Shown here one piece after another: positions 44,066 to 52,937 of a DNA stretch of 64,000 nt (positions are counted from its first letter, which is position 1; each line of letters opens with the position of its first letter). The stretch comes from Bifidobacterium simiiventris (GTDB lineage: Bacteria; Actinomycetota; Actinomycetes; Actinomycetales; Bifidobacteriaceae): positions 124,001 through 188,000 of the forward strand of contig NZ_JAHBBG010000002.1 of the NCBI RefSeq assembly GCF_019331715.1, in the 5' to 3' direction. The notes under the pieces are model-generated. The model did no database searches. It was not told the origin of the DNA and was given only the letters and a program-made list of their open reading frames with translations. Both the position numbers and the translations under genes were made by a program.

Positions 44066-44297
44066 GACGTGGCTCCTTGTGCGAGTGCATCCAGTGAAGG
44101 ACTTGCCGCCGCGTATAGATCGCGTCGCCGTTCACGAGGGTCACGTGCTCGGGGCCGGCCTCGTTGATACGCAAGTCGATCAGCACGGATAGCGGTATGC
44201 CCATGCACGCGGCCGTCGCCCGTTCGCTCATGCGCTTGGGCATGACATCCTTGGCAGCAGTGATCTGTTCTTCGGTGAACGTCGGAATCTTAACCAC
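44055..44297 (-). CDS. 80-aa element protein, possibly DNA-binding
   Basis: The protein (starts MVKIPTFTEEQITAAKD) contains a helix-turn-helix-like run MSERATAACMGIPLSVLIDLR and a short hairpin-like end DAIYTRRQVLHWM. It overlaps both neighbours by a few bases. A regulatory role is a guess from size and position. Confidence 0.5.
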   Translation of the reverse strand: MVKIPTFTEEQITAAKDVMPKRMSERATAACMGIPLSVLIDLRINEAGPEHVTLVNGDAIYTRRQVLHWMHSHKEPRHAA

Positions 44298-44478
44298 GAT
44301 TGCCTCCCTCGGTGAGCCATGCCACGAGTTCCTGCACCTGGGAGGGGCTGAGCGTGACCGGATGCGCAGTCAACGCCTCGGCACCGATCTGGAACGTGAC
44401 GTAACCCGGCGTATACCGATCACAGAGCAGCGGGCGATCCGGGTCGTATTCGTTCTCGAATCTCAGAGTGTTCTTCAT
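44290..44478 (-). CDS. 62-aa element protein, unknown
   Basis: A small protein beginning MKNTLRFENEYDPDR, with a beta-rich middle (TPGYVTFQIGAEALT) and a C-terminal helix (SPSQVQELVAWL). GAGG precedes the ATG at 44478, and its stop overlaps the next gene. No family is recognised. Confidence 0.55.
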   Translation of the reverse strand: MKNTLRFENEYDPDRPLLCDRYTPGYVTFQIGAEALTAHPVTLSPSQVQELVAWLTEGGNRG

Positions 44479-44483
44479 GATCC

Positions 44484-44693
44484 TCAGTCCTCCTTCTCGG
44501 TGGTGTCGGTGCCGGCCATCCACTTGTCGAGGTCTGACTTCCGGTAGTAGACACGGCCGTTCGGCTTCGAGTACTTCGGGCCACGGCCGCTGCTGGCCAT
44601 GCTGGCGAGACTGCCGGCAGTGGTGTTGCAGTAGTCGGCCGCTTGCGAGCGCGACAACCACGGATCACTGATAGGCGGGGTACTGATCTTCAT
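44484..44693 (-). CDS. AlpA/Xis-like helix-turn-helix protein
   Basis: This 69-aa protein has the compact winged-helix signature of excisionase/AlpA proteins: WLSRSQAADYCNTTAGSLA (recognition HTH) followed by SSGRGPKYSKPNGRVYYRKSD and a short helix KWMAG. Such proteins direct excision and/or activate satellite operons. A strong GGAGG precedes the ATG at 44693. It is the first leftward gene and diverges from the repressor gene. Confidence 0.8.
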   Translation of the reverse strand: MKISTPPISDPWLSRSQAADYCNTTAGSLASMASSGRGPKYSKPNGRVYYRKSDLDKWMAGTDTTEKED

Positions 44694-44718
44694 TCCCGTT
44701 AACCTCCATTGATGTTTA

Positions 44719-44741
44719 TTAATGACGTTCATTGTTATTTA
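44719..44741. promoter_or_regulatory. operator candidate 1 of the satellite repressor
   Basis: TTAATGACGTTCATTGTTAT and the following TTA recur, with one extra base and small changes, at 44805-44828. The core AATGA-CGT-TCATT is palindromic. It lies next to the AlpA/Xis start. Confidence 0.5.
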
Positions 44742-44804
44742 ATGTCTATGACTATAGAACTACAACAACTATTGATGATTGTCAATAAGCGACACGCAGA
44801 GAAG

Positions 44805-44828
44805 TTAATGAATGGTCATTGTTGTTTA
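44805..44828. promoter_or_regulatory. operator candidate 2 of the satellite repressor
   Basis: TTAATGAATGGTCATTGTTG and the following TTTA match operator candidate 1. The palindrome TTATT-GCC-AATAA follows at 44827-44839, next to the repressor start, and a related TTGTCAATAAG lies at 44779-44789. This AT-rich region contrasts with the GC-rich surroundings. Confidence 0.5.
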
Positions 44829-44848
44829 TTGCCAATAAGATGAGGGCT

Positions 44849-45442
44849 ATGCCAAGAATCACTAACCCAATCGACGCCACGGGCTTGCAGGTGGCCGAAA
44901 ATATCAAGCGACTTCGAGGTTCGATGCAATACAAAGAGGTTGCTGAGAAGCTAGAGGCAATTGGCCGACCTATGACGCCGGTTGCGATTAGGGATGCGGA
45001 AAACGGGAAACGTCGCGTTGATGTGGATGACCTTATGGCGTTCGCCGTCGTATTCGACGTGTCGCCGCTCACGCTGCTGCTGCCGGACAGCGGCAGCACG
45101 AATATCAAGGCGAGTATAACCGGGTTCCCGCATGATCTCGGCTGCGAACGAATATGGCACTGGGCGGAGGGCGAGAGGTGTCTTCCGTCGCTCACGCCGG
45201 AGACGATCGAACGGCATATAGAACGAGACACGAGATATCAGGAACGCGCCAAACCAACGGTTGACGAACGTCGTTCCATGAGTGACGACAATCTGACCGA
45301 ACAGCCGGAGGAGTTCGCAGAGCGCGCAATCAAAGAGTTCTCCACAAACAGGATCGTGAATAATGACGTGTCCGATTACATTCGCTGGGCGCTGACAAAC
45401 GGCACTCTCCGGTTCGACCGCCCGGATAGCAACGGTCGGTGA
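44849..45442 (+). CDS. XRE-family (cI-like) transcriptional regulator
   Basis: The 197-aa protein has an N-terminal HTH_XRE domain (GLQVAENIKRLRGS, YKEVAEKLEAIGRPMTP, FAVVFDVSPLTLLL). The C-terminal half is polar and without a visible S24 protease Ser/Lys pair, so RecA-type self-cleavage is not evident. It diverges from the AlpA/Xis gene across an operator-rich gap, the usual place of a lysogeny/satellite master repressor. The start at 44849 has GATGAGGG upstream. It is separated from int by 6 bases. Confidence 0.82.
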   Translation: MPRITNPIDATGLQVAENIKRLRGSMQYKEVAEKLEAIGRPMTPVAIRDAENGKRRVDVDDLMAFAVVFDVSPLTLLLPDSGSTNIKASITGFPHDLGCERIWHWAEGERCLPSLTPETIERHIERDTRYQERAKPTVDERRSMSDDNLTEQPEEFAERAIKEFSTNRIVNNDVSDYIRWALTNGTLRFDRPDSNGR

Positions 45443-45448
45443 TCCGTC

Positions 45449-46651
45449 GTGAGTGTCCGCAGGTACAACGCCAAGGACGGCATGAGGTACTGCGTCTATT
45501 ACACGAAGCCGGACGGGACGCGCACGACGAAACGCGGGTTCAAACGCAAGATAGACGCCGATCTGTGGGAGTCCGAACACGTCAAGATCGCCAAGGCGGC
45601 AGACGCCTATGTCGATCCTCAGGCCGGGCACGCCTTGGTGGGCGATCTCTACCAGGACTACATAGACATGAAGCGTCCGCTGTGGAAACCCTCATGGCTG
45701 CACTCGGTCGAAACGTCATGGAGGGTGCACGTCGAATCGCAGTGGGGGCGGCGGCGCGTGGGCGATCTGACGAACAAGGAGATTCAGATATGGGTGAGCC
45801 GTCTCGCCGGGAGGAGGAGCGCCAGCACCACACTGAAAGCGTTTCACATTCTGGACGCGATATGTGAAAGAGCTGTTCTGGACAGGCTTATCGCGCGCAA
45901 CCCATGCGAGGGGGTCGAACTGCCGGTGAAGCCGCGGCGCAAGCAGCGGCGCGTGTACCTTACCGCAAGACAGCTCGTGGCCTTCGCCGACGAATGCGCG
46001 AACGCGGAGAGGATCGGGGACGAACGCCGTGCGCTCGTGCTCCTGCTTGGATTCTGCGGTTTGCGCTGGGGCGAGGCCGCCGCGCTGCGCGTCCGTGATA
46101 TCGACATGAAACGCAACCTCCTGCACGTCGTGGACAACACGGTCATGGTCGGCGGCAAGCCGGTGGACGGCACCACGAAGACCGATGAAAGCCGTGACGT
46201 GCCGATGCCTCGCATTGTGGCCGACGCGATCTTGCCCATACTCGCCAGACGACGCGAACCGGCCGACCGCGTGTTCGTGGATACGTCCGGCGCGCCGCTG
46301 CGGCCGCAGTCGGCGAGCGCGAAAACCGCGAACAGGACGTGGTGGCCGAGCGCGTTGAAGCGGTTGGGATGGAAGCCGGAAGACTGGCCGTCGCCGCATG
46401 ACCTGCGGCATACGGCGGCGAGCATCGCGGTGCACGCGGGGGCGAACGTGAAGGCATTGCAGAGAATGCTCGGGCATTCAAGCGCGACCATGACGCTGGA
46501 CGTGTACGCCGATCTGTTCGACAGTGATCTCATGGACGTGGCGCGGCTGATCGACGCAACTGTCCAGGTCGAATGTAGTCAAAATGTAGTCACGGCGGGC
46601 GGTGTAGTCACGGGGAAGGCCTTGGAGCCTTGCGATTCCAAGGAAAAATGA
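45449..46651 (+). CDS. int: tyrosine-family integrase
   Basis: The 400-aa recombinase has an N-terminal arm-binding region (YNAKDGMRYCVYY, an AP2-like fold), an SAM-like core-binding domain, and the catalytic domain with Arg in LGFCGLRWGEAAAL, His-x-x-Arg in SPHDLRHTAASI, His in LGHSSATMTLDVYAD and the tyrosine nucleophile in DVYAD. GTG start at 45449. Its 3' end holds three TGTAGTCA repeats and stops 2 bases before the attR core, so the integrase lies right against the tRNA. Confidence 0.95.
   Translation: MSVRRYNAKDGMRYCVYYTKPDGTRTTKRGFKRKIDADLWESEHVKIAKAADAYVDPQAGHALVGDLYQDYIDMKRPLWKPSWLHSVETSWRVHVESQWGRRRVGDLTNKEIQIWVSRLAGRRSASTTLKAFHILDAICERAVLDRLIARNPCEGVELPVKPRRKQRRVYLTARQLVAFADECANAERIGDERRALVLLLGFCGLRWGEAAALRVRDIDMKRNLLHVVDNTVMVGGKPVDGTTKTDESRDVPMPRIVADAILPILARRREPADRVFVDTSGAPLRPQSASAKTANRTWWPSALKRLGWKPEDWPSPHDLRHTAASIAVHAGANVKALQRMLGHSSATMTLDVYADLFDSDLMDVARLIDATVQVECSQNVVTAGGVVTGKALEPCDSKEK
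46572..46613 (+). repeat. candidate integrase arm-type sites, right end
   Basis: Three direct copies of TGTAGTCA occur here. The first 24 bases match 38445-38468 exactly; the third copy is in TGTAGTCACGG at 46603-46613. They lie within the 3' end of int. Confidence 0.6.
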
Positions 46652-46653
46652 GT

Positions 46654-46674
46654 GTGGGCGATGAGGGGCTCGAA
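46654..46674. other. attR core at the 3' end of tRNA-Val
   Basis: These 21 bases equal the left repeat at 38306-38326 and form the acceptor and part of the T arm of the tRNA on the minus strand. Integration keeps the tRNA intact at this side. Confidence 0.85.
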
Positions 46675-46728
46675 CCCCCGACATCCACCGTGTAAAGGTG
46701 GCGCTCTAGCCGACTGAGCTAATCGCCC
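46655..46728 (-). tRNA. tRNA-Val (anticodon UAC)
   Basis: On the minus strand GGGCGATTAGCTCAGT starts a 74-base cloverleaf. The acceptor arms are GGGCGAT/ATCGCCC, the anticodon stem is CCACC/GGTGG with loop TTTACAC (anticodon TAC, reading GUA), and the T arm contains GGTTCGA. CCA is not encoded. A TACAGT -10-like box on the minus strand (plus positions 46737-46742) lies about 10 bases upstream. It is the attachment site of the element. Confidence 0.95.
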
Positions 46729-46877
46729 GCGTTGCACTACTGTATCATGCGGCCGGACCGTGCGACACGGCGTGGCATGGCCGGCCGCCCGGCGCGCGGG
46801 AGAAGGCATGCGTCCTTGAGTCGCAAGCGCAACGTACAGTTGAACCGTTGGCACTATCCATAGGAGGTTGATATCCG

Positions 46878-48473
46878 ATGGCGCAGGAAGCTGAAGCAGA
46901 ACGTGGCGGGTCGTCCATCGCCCGTGCCTCGAGCCGCAAACTGGGGTACGATACGGGGCAGGTCGATGCGTTCCTCAACAAGGCCCACGCGTTGTACGAC
47001 AGCGACGGGGCTGGGCTGACGCAGCAGGATATCCAGAACGTCTCCTTCGACTTGGCTAAGGGGGGCTACGACATCGCACAGGTCGACGCGGCACTGTCCC
47101 GACTGGAACGGGCCGTTGTCGACCGTCAGACCGCGACCCAGATCGCCGAGCAGGGGCGCGTCGCATGGCGTGCCCAGACCGAGCAGCTGTATCGCCGGAT
47201 CGACGCCCACGCGCAGCGCTCGGAGGGCGAGCGTTTCGCACCGGGCAAGAAGAAGCAGCCGTCATATGACCGCAAGCAGGTGGACTCCCTGATCAACGAC
47301 GCCGTCGACAAGGCAGCCGCCGAACTTGGCGTGGACGGCGCGGATCGCAAGCTCGCCGAGGATCTCAAGCAGGTGACCGCCGCATCGGTCAGCAACGCGA
47401 CCTTCACGCAGCGCAAAGGCCCCCGTGGATACGACGAGCGACAGGTGGATTATTTCCTCAACTCCTGCGTTCAGCTGCTCAGCCGTCTCGAATCGTTCTC
47501 CCGGGTCAACGAGCTCGACGACGCCGCGAGCGCCAAGGCCGCCTCCGGTCCGGTGGCCGCCACCGTTCCCGCGTCGTCCGCGCCGTCCGGGCAATCCGGC
47601 GCCGTCTCGCCGCTGTTCGCAGCCGGAAACGGCCAGACCGCGGCACCCGCATCGTTCGCCCCCCACAGCAGCGACAAGGAATCGTTCGACGCGCTGCACA
47701 AGGCGGAGCAGGCCATCTTCACGGCGCCGGTGCCGGCCACGCCGGTTGCGAGCGTGCCGCCGGCACCGGTTGCGGCACATGTTCCCGAGACGCCCGCGAC
47801 TCCCGCACCTGTCGTGCCGCCGGCACCGGTCATTCCCGGTGGCGCGGATTCGTCGCTGGCCGAGCTGGCGCATATGGCCGAGGCCTCGCAGGAGATGGAC
47901 GCGCCGAGCGCCTTCCACCCGCATATGCCGAGTCTGTCGACTCCGGCCGTGACCCCGGTGCCACCCGTTGAAGATGCCTCTCCTGCGCCGCAGCCCGCAT
48001 CCCCGGTTCCGGTTCCCGCCGACGGCGAGGCGACAGGCATCATCATGCCGTCGGCCGAACCCGCCGCGCCATCCGAGCAGATGCCCCAATCGTTCGCTCC
48101 GGCCGTCAAGCCGCAACGTTCCGCATCTCATGGACGTGTCAGCCAGTCCGCCGCGCAGGCTCCCGCCGTGTCCGAGAACGTGCCGCAGCAGGTGCCGGCC
48201 ACGCCGGAACCGCAGGCCGAGCCTCAGATCCAGCCCGATTCGATCCCCTCGTTCGCTCCGGCCGAGATGCCGCAGCATGAGTCGACTCGCCCGGCTGAGC
48301 CGCAGACCGAATCCGCTCCGGCCGAACAAGCGAAGCCCGAAGTCGTATCGCCGGCATCCGCGCCGGACAAGAACGAGACGGTCTTCCCGTCCCTCTTCCC
48401 TCAGGTCGACACTGACATTCCCGATCTGTCGTTCCCGTCCCTGTACGGCGACGACACGAAGAAGCACGCGTGA
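46878..48473 (+). CDS. DivIVA-domain-like protein with Pro/Ala-rich C-terminal region
   Basis: The first ~210 residues of this 531-aa protein contain four copies of a short DivIVA-type unit: LGYDTGQVDAFLNKA, GGYDIAQVDAALSRL, PSYDRKQVDSLINDA and RGYDERQVDYFLNSC. The remaining ~320 residues are rich in Pro, Ala, Glu and Gln and are probably disordered. Such proteins sit at division or polar sites in Actinobacteria; a cell-wall or division role is inference. ATAGGAGG precedes the ATG. It lies before dxr with a 61-bp gap. Confidence 0.75.
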   Translation: MAQEAEAERGGSSIARASSRKLGYDTGQVDAFLNKAHALYDSDGAGLTQQDIQNVSFDLAKGGYDIAQVDAALSRLERAVVDRQTATQIAEQGRVAWRAQTEQLYRRIDAHAQRSEGERFAPGKKKQPSYDRKQVDSLINDAVDKAAAELGVDGADRKLAEDLKQVTAASVSNATFTQRKGPRGYDERQVDYFLNSCVQLLSRLESFSRVNELDDAASAKAASGPVAATVPASSAPSGQSGAVSPLFAAGNGQTAAPASFAPHSSDKESFDALHKAEQAIFTAPVPATPVASVPPAPVAAHVPETPATPAPVVPPAPVIPGGADSSLAELAHMAEASQEMDAPSAFHPHMPSLSTPAVTPVPPVEDASPAPQPASPVPVPADGEATGIIMPSAEPAAPSEQMPQSFAPAVKPQRSASHGRVSQSAAQAPAVSENVPQQVPATPEPQAEPQIQPDSIPSFAPAEMPQHESTRPAEPQTESAPAEQAKPEVVSPASAPDKNETVFPSLFPQVDTDIPDLSFPSLYGDDTKKHA

Positions 48474-48534
48474 GCTCGCACGGCCACGGCCGTGAGACGT
48501 TTTGCACCATCACCGACAATACAAAGGACACATC

Positions 48535-49719
48535 GTGAAACAGCAGGCTACGGTGGTCATCCTCGGATCCACCGGATCCATCGGTACACAGGGTCTGGAT
48601 GTCATCTCCCGTCACCCCGAACGGTTCGCCGTCACCGGTCTCGCCGCGGGCGGCTCCCATGTGGAACTGTTGGCCCGGCAGGCCGCCGCATTCCATGTGC
48701 CGCAGGTCGCGGTGGCCGATCCGAGCGCAGTGAAGCCGCTGCGCGAGGCACTTGACCGTGCGGGGGCCACCTATACCACCGTGCAGGCCGGATTCGATGC
48801 GGTCATTGGACTCGCCGGATGCGGAGCCGGCGTGGTACTCAACGGCATCACCGGATCGATCGGTCTCGAACCGTCGATCGCGGCGCTCAAGGCCGGCTCT
48901 CAGCTCGCGCTGGCGAACAAGGAATCGGTCGTCGCCGGCGGTCACCTGCTGTTCAGCTCGCAGACGCGCGACAACCAGATCAACCCCGTCGATTCGGAAC
49001 ATTCCGCGATCTGGCAGTCGCTGCGCGCCGGCACGCACGGCGAGGTCAGCAAGCTCGTCGTCACCGCGTCCGGCGGCCCGTTCCGCGGTTGGAAACGCGC
49101 CGACATGACCGGCATCACGCCCGAACAGGCGTTGAACCACCCGACGTGGCATATGGGCCCGGTCGTCACCATCAACTCGTCCACGCTGATGAACAAGGGT
49201 CTCGAGGTCATCGAGGCGAGCCGGCTGTTCGACATCGCGCCGGACCGCATCGACGTGACCGTGCACCCGCAGTCCATCGTGCATTCGATGGTCGAGTTCT
49301 GCGACGGCGCGACGATCTGCCAGGCGTCGCCGCCGGACATGCGTCTGCCGATCGCGCTCGGTCTGTCCGCGCCGGATCGTCTCGACAATGTCGCGGCGGC
49401 GTGCGATTGGACGAAGGCCGCCAGCTGGACGTTCGAGCCGCTGGACGACGAGGCGTTCCCGGCCGTGTCGCTGGCCCGACATTGCCTCAAAGCGTCCGAA
49501 AAGCATACGGCAGTGCTCAACGCGGCCAACGAACAGGCCGTGCACGCGTTCCTCGAACATCGCCTGCCGTATCTGGGTATCGTCGACACCGTCAAGGAAG
49601 TGCTTGACGAGATGGATGCCGAACTGCGCGGCGCCCCGCTGTTCGAATCCGTGGAGGAAATGAGTCAACTCGAGCTGGAAGCCCGCCGTCGCGCGGACGA
49701 TCTGATAAACAAGCAGTAG
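48535..49719 (+). CDS. dxr: 1-deoxy-D-xylulose 5-phosphate reductoisomerase
   Basis: The enzyme makes 2-C-methyl-D-erythritol 4-phosphate in the MEP isoprenoid pathway. The NADPH motif [16 protein letters not shown] is at the N terminus, [11 protein letters not shown] and ASGGPFRG follow, and the metal/substrate loop contains [22 protein letters not shown]. The GTG at 48535 is preceded by AAAGGA. At 394 aa it has normal length. ispG follows in the same orientation. Confidence 0.95.
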   Translation: MKQQATVVILGSTGSIGTQGLDVISRHPERFAVTGLAAGGSHVELLARQAAAFHVPQVAVADPSAVKPLREALDRAGATYTTVQAGFDAVIGLAGCGAGVVLNGITGSIGLEPSIAALKAGSQLALANKESVVAGGHLLFSSQTRDNQINPVDSEHSAIWQSLRAGTHGEVSKLVVTASGGPFRGWKRADMTGITPEQALNHPTWHMGPVVTINSSTLMNKGLEVIEASRLFDIAPDRIDVTVHPQSIVHSMVEFCDGATICQASPPDMRLPIALGLSAPDRLDNVAAACDWTKAASWTFEPLDDEAFPAVSLARHCLKASEKHTAVLNAANEQAVHAFLEHRLPYLGIVDTVKEVLDEMDAELRGAPLFESVEEMSQLELEARRRADDLINKQ

Positions 49720-49792
49720 TCGATATCGTGAATACGGGCCGTGCGGTTGCCGCCGGCCCGTAACTATGCCACGTAGGGAAACAGACCAGAAC

Positions 49793-51034
49793 ATGAATCC
49801 TTCGAATACCGAAGCCGCAAGTCTTCAGCAGCCCGTCAACAAGCCGTTTCGCAAGACCGGCGACCCGGTCGAGCTGACCAGCGAATCGCCGCTGCACCCG
49901 CGCCGCAAGTCGCGCCGCATCATGGTCGGCCCTGTGCCGGTCGGCGGGGGAGCACCCATCTCCGTGCAGTCGATGACCAACACGCTCACCGCGAACGTGC
50001 CGGCCACGCTCCAGCAAATTGCCGAGCTGACCGCCGCGGGCTGCGACATCGTGCGCGTCGCCGTGCCAAGTCAGGACGATGCGGACGCGCTGCCCGAAAT
50101 CGTACGTAAGTCGCCGATTCCGGTCATCGCCGACATCCATTTCCAGTCCAAGTACGTGTTCCAGGCCATCGACGCCGGTTGCGCGGCCGTGCGCGTCAAC
50201 CCGGGCAACATCCGTAAGTTCGACCAGGTCGGCCCTGACATCTGCAAGGCCGCGACCGATGCGGGCATTTCGCTGCGCATCGGCGTGAACGCCGGCTCGC
50301 TCGACAAGGACCTGTACGCCAAGTACGGCGGCCCGACCCCGGAAGCGCTTGTGGCGAGCGCGCTCAAGGAGGCGCGCATGTTCGAGGACGTCGGCTTCCA
50401 TGATTTCAAAATATCCGTCAAGCACCACGACGTGATCACCATGGTCGAGACCTACCGTCTGCTCGCCTCGAAGGGCGACTGGCCGCTGCACCTGGGCGTC
50501 ACCGAGGCCGGTCCGGCATGGCAGGGTACCATCAAGTCATGCCTCGCGTTCGGCGCGCTTTTGGCCGAGGGCATCGGCGACACGATCCGCGTGTCGCTGT
50601 CCGCGCCGCCGGTCGAAGAGGTGAAGGTCGGCTGCAAGCTGCTCGAATACATGGGACTGCGCCCGCGCAAGTTCGACATCATCTCCTGCCCGAGCTGCGG
50701 CCGTGCGCAGGTCGACGTGATCCAGCTCGCCGGTGCCGTGACCGAAGGATTGAAGAACATCACTGCACCGATCCGCGTGGCCGTCATGGGCTGTATCGTC
50801 AACGGCCCGGGCGAGGCGCGCGAGGCCGACCTCGGCGTGGCCTCCGGCAACGGCAAGGGCCAGATCTTCATCAAGGGCAAGGTCATCAAGACCGTGCCCG
50901 AAGACCAGATCGTTGAGACGCTGCTCACGATCGCCAACGACATCGCCGCGCAGATGGAGGCCGACGGTCAGGTTCCGGCCGGATCCACCGGCCCGGTCGT
51001 CGTACCGATTCAGCATCCGAACCGCGCCGCATGA
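49793..51034 (+). CDS. ispG: 4-hydroxy-3-methylbut-2-enyl diphosphate synthase
   Basis: This Fe-S enzyme of the MEP pathway starts with a TIM-barrel domain ([19 protein letters not shown]) and ends with the 4Fe-4S-binding region containing [11 protein letters not shown] and [10 protein letters not shown]. The length of 413 aa is normal. The ATG at 49793 is used; an upstream in-frame ATG at 49766 cannot be excluded. Its stop overlaps the following hydrolase start by 4 bases. Confidence 0.95.
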   Translation: MNPSNTEAASLQQPVNKPFRKTGDPVELTSESPLHPRRKSRRIMVGPVPVGGGAPISVQSMTNTLTANVPATLQQIAELTAAGCDIVRVAVPSQDDADALPEIVRKSPIPVIADIHFQSKYVFQAIDAGCAAVRVNPGNIRKFDQVGPDICKAATDAGISLRIGVNAGSLDKDLYAKYGGPTPEALVASALKEARMFEDVGFHDFKISVKHHDVITMVETYRLLASKGDWPLHLGVTEAGPAWQGTIKSCLAFGALLAEGIGDTIRVSLSAPPVEEVKVGCKLLEYMGLRPRKFDIISCPSCGRAQVDVIQLAGAVTEGLKNITAPIRVAVMGCIVNGPGEAREADLGVASGNGKGQIFIKGKVIKTVPEDQIVETLLTIANDIAAQMEADGQVPAGSTGPVVVPIQHPNRAA

Positions 51035-52806
51035 CGACACAGGATCAGCGGACCGCCGCCGAGCCGTCGTCGCAGTTGTGGAGTCGCGGACGACGGCTTA
51101 TGCTGCGTCTGCCGATCTTCATCATGCTGATCGGCATACTCGTCTATGTGTCGAACGCGACCACCGTGCCGTGGAGCAATGAGCCGACCGGCCGCACCAT
51201 CGCCTCGCTCGACGCCGATACCGCCGTCACGTTCGACAATCCGCGGCATGTCGCACTGCATCAGATCGGCGACTACGACGTCGTCGAACGCACCGTGTAC
51301 TTTGACGCGAAGCAGCCGTCCACCGGCGAGACGCAGCATATCCGCATGCTGATCCGTGAGCCGAACGTCGCCGATGATGGTTCGGTCGACGGCAGTGCCG
51401 GCGATGCAACAGGTTCCGCCGGCACTGCCGCAACGAAAGACAACCTGCCCGCCGTCGTCTTCATGCACGGTGCGGGCCATGGCGGCACCCCGGACGACTC
51501 GTTCGGCGACATCGCCACCGACATGGCGTCCGCCGGATTCGTCACCGCCGTCATCGACAAGCCGATCTGGTCGACCAACGACGTCACGCGCGATTATCCG
51601 GCCTCCGCGGCCGCTTATGATCAGGCCATCGAAACCTTACGCGACCTGCCGAACGTCGACTCGGCGAACGTCGGCATCTACGCGACCAGCGAATCGACGT
51701 GGATCTCCTCATATCTGCTGCAACAGGACCATGACATCGCGTTCCAGATCCTCTTAAGCCCGATGGTGTTCACACCGCGCCAGTCGCTCGGATTCCTCGC
51801 CGCGCAGGATTTCACGCTCGTCGGCGCGAACGGCGGCTACCAGTCGATCGTGCACCGCGTGTTCAGTTTCGACACGGCCCTGATCGGTCTGACGAATTTC
51901 GATCTCGCTGATATTCCGAACGCGACGGCCTACTCGATTCCCACGTTCATCGCCTACGGGTCGAAGGACGTGATGACCGCGCAGGTCGACGGCACCGAGA
52001 CGATTCTCGATCTTGCACGGGCGGCCGGCAACACGGACGTGACGGTGCGTACATATCCGATCGCCAACCATGTGATGCGGTTGGGCAGCGACGAAGAGGC
52101 CGGAACGCCGTTCGCCGACGCATACACGCGTGACGTGATCGACTGGGCGGCCGGTACTGTGGCGGGATTGACGCAGACCAGCGAGCGGGTCGCCGGCGAT
52201 TCGCTGTACCAGTCGATCGCCGTGCCCGACGATCCGGTCGCACGGCGCGGACTGACCGTGTATGGGCTGCTGCTGCATGCCTCGATGGCGGTGACGTTGC
52301 TGGTCGCGCTGGTCGTGGCCGTGATCGCGGCCGTGATCGCGGCCGGATGTTCGCTGCGAGGACGGCTGCGGGGGCGACGCAACGTGCTGGGATTCGCGCA
52401 CGGGTTCGGCCATGCGCTGCTGACGTTGACGCTGACCACCGTGGCGACGCTGCTGCTGTTCGCGGCCGGACTCGGGCAGGTGATCATGGGCGTGGTGCGG
52501 CTTGCGTGGGGCAGTGCGCCGGGCGACGATCCGGGCATCATGCGATGGAGCTGGCCGGTCATCCAGATCGTGTGCACGCTGGTGGTGTGGGCGTGGAGCG
52601 GTGTGTTCGCGCGGCTCATCGAGGTCGCGGCGTCGCGTGGTATCCTGCAATGGCCGCCGCGTGCCGGTTCCATTCGCGCGGTGGTGACCGGCCGTGAGCC
52701 GGTGCTCGCTTCCACCCGGCTCGGGCGTGTGCTGTTCTGGTCCGTCGTCTCGGCGATGCTGCATATATTGTTATTCTTCGCGTTCTGGGGTTTGTTCGTG
52801 TACTAG
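51031..52806 (+). CDS. alpha/beta-hydrolase domain membrane protein
   Basis: A 591-aa protein with one N-terminal helix ([14 protein letters not shown]), an extracytoplasmic alpha/beta-hydrolase region ([49 protein letters not shown]) and four to five C-terminal helices. The nucleophile elbow reads ATSES rather than GxSxG, though Ser, Asp and His candidates are present. It overlaps ispG by 4 bases, so it is co-translated with an isoprenoid gene. The stop codon TAG lies inside the end of a MITE-like repeat. No close family is recognised. Confidence 0.7.
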   Translation: MTTQDQRTAAEPSSQLWSRGRRLMLRLPIFIMLIGILVYVSNATTVPWSNEPTGRTIASLDADTAVTFDNPRHVALHQIGDYDVVERTVYFDAKQPSTGETQHIRMLIREPNVADDGSVDGSAGDATGSAGTAATKDNLPAVVFMHGAGHGGTPDDSFGDIATDMASAGFVTAVIDKPIWSTNDVTRDYPASAAAYDQAIETLRDLPNVDSANVGIYATSESTWISSYLLQQDHDIAFQILLSPMVFTPRQSLGFLAAQDFTLVGANGGYQSIVHRVFSFDTALIGLTNFDLADIPNATAYSIPTFIAYGSKDVMTAQVDGTETILDLARAAGNTDVTVRTYPIANHVMRLGSDEEAGTPFADAYTRDVIDWAAGTVAGLTQTSERVAGDSLYQSIAVPDDPVARRGLTVYGLLLHASMAVTLLVALVVAVIAAVIAAGCSLRGRLRGRRNVLGFAHGFGHALLTLTLTTVATLLLFAAGLGQVIMGVVRLAWGSAPGDDPGIMRWSWPVIQIVCTLVVWAWSGVFARLIEVAASRGILQWPPRAGSIRAVVTGREPVLASTRLGRVLFWSVVSAMLHILLFFAFWGLFVY

Positions 52807-52917
52807 TGCCTTGTTGGGCCTCAACTGACGTATCTTTATTCTCGGCCCCCTCGGCTGAGGGGGCTGTCGGCAAAGCGGAGCGTCAGACCCATTACGTTAA
52901 GCCCGACAAACACTAAG
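52802..52917. repeat. MITE-like interspersed repeat, copy 2 (116 bp)
   Basis: ACTAGTGCCTTGTTGGGC on the left is an imperfect inverted copy of GCCCGACAAACACTAAG on the right. The interior (CCCCTCGGCTGAGGGG, CTGTCGGCAAAGCGG, GCGTCAGACCCATTACGTTAAG) parallels copy 1 at 26909-27036, with a short deletion. The left end supplies the TAG stop codon of the upstream gene, and the right end stops just before the recO ribosome binding site. Confidence 0.7.
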
Positions 52918-52937
52918 CGCAGAAAGGAGCCGCGCAC

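Larger units (their letters stand above)
38306..46674. mobile_element. integrated phage-satellite-like element (PICI-like) in tRNA-Val
   Basis: A 21-bp direct repeat (38306-38326 and 46654-46674) bounds the element. The right copy is the 3' end of the intact tRNA-Val gene, and the tyrosine integrase gene abuts it. Inside, int and an XRE repressor point right. An AlpA/Xis-like gene, a RepA-type helicase, many small genes, one major capsid gene, an HNH gene and a zinc-finger gene point left. No portal, large terminase, tail, lysin or holin is present. The size and gene order fit a phage satellite; a decayed prophage is the alternative. Confidence 0.75.

Noticed and set aside
43951-44208. 85-codon minus-strand frame over the satellite small genes
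   Set aside because: It lacks an SD sequence and runs out of frame through two better-supported genes.
38306-46674. Complete temperate prophage
   Set aside because: No portal, large terminase, tail, tape measure or lysis gene is present in 8.4 kb.
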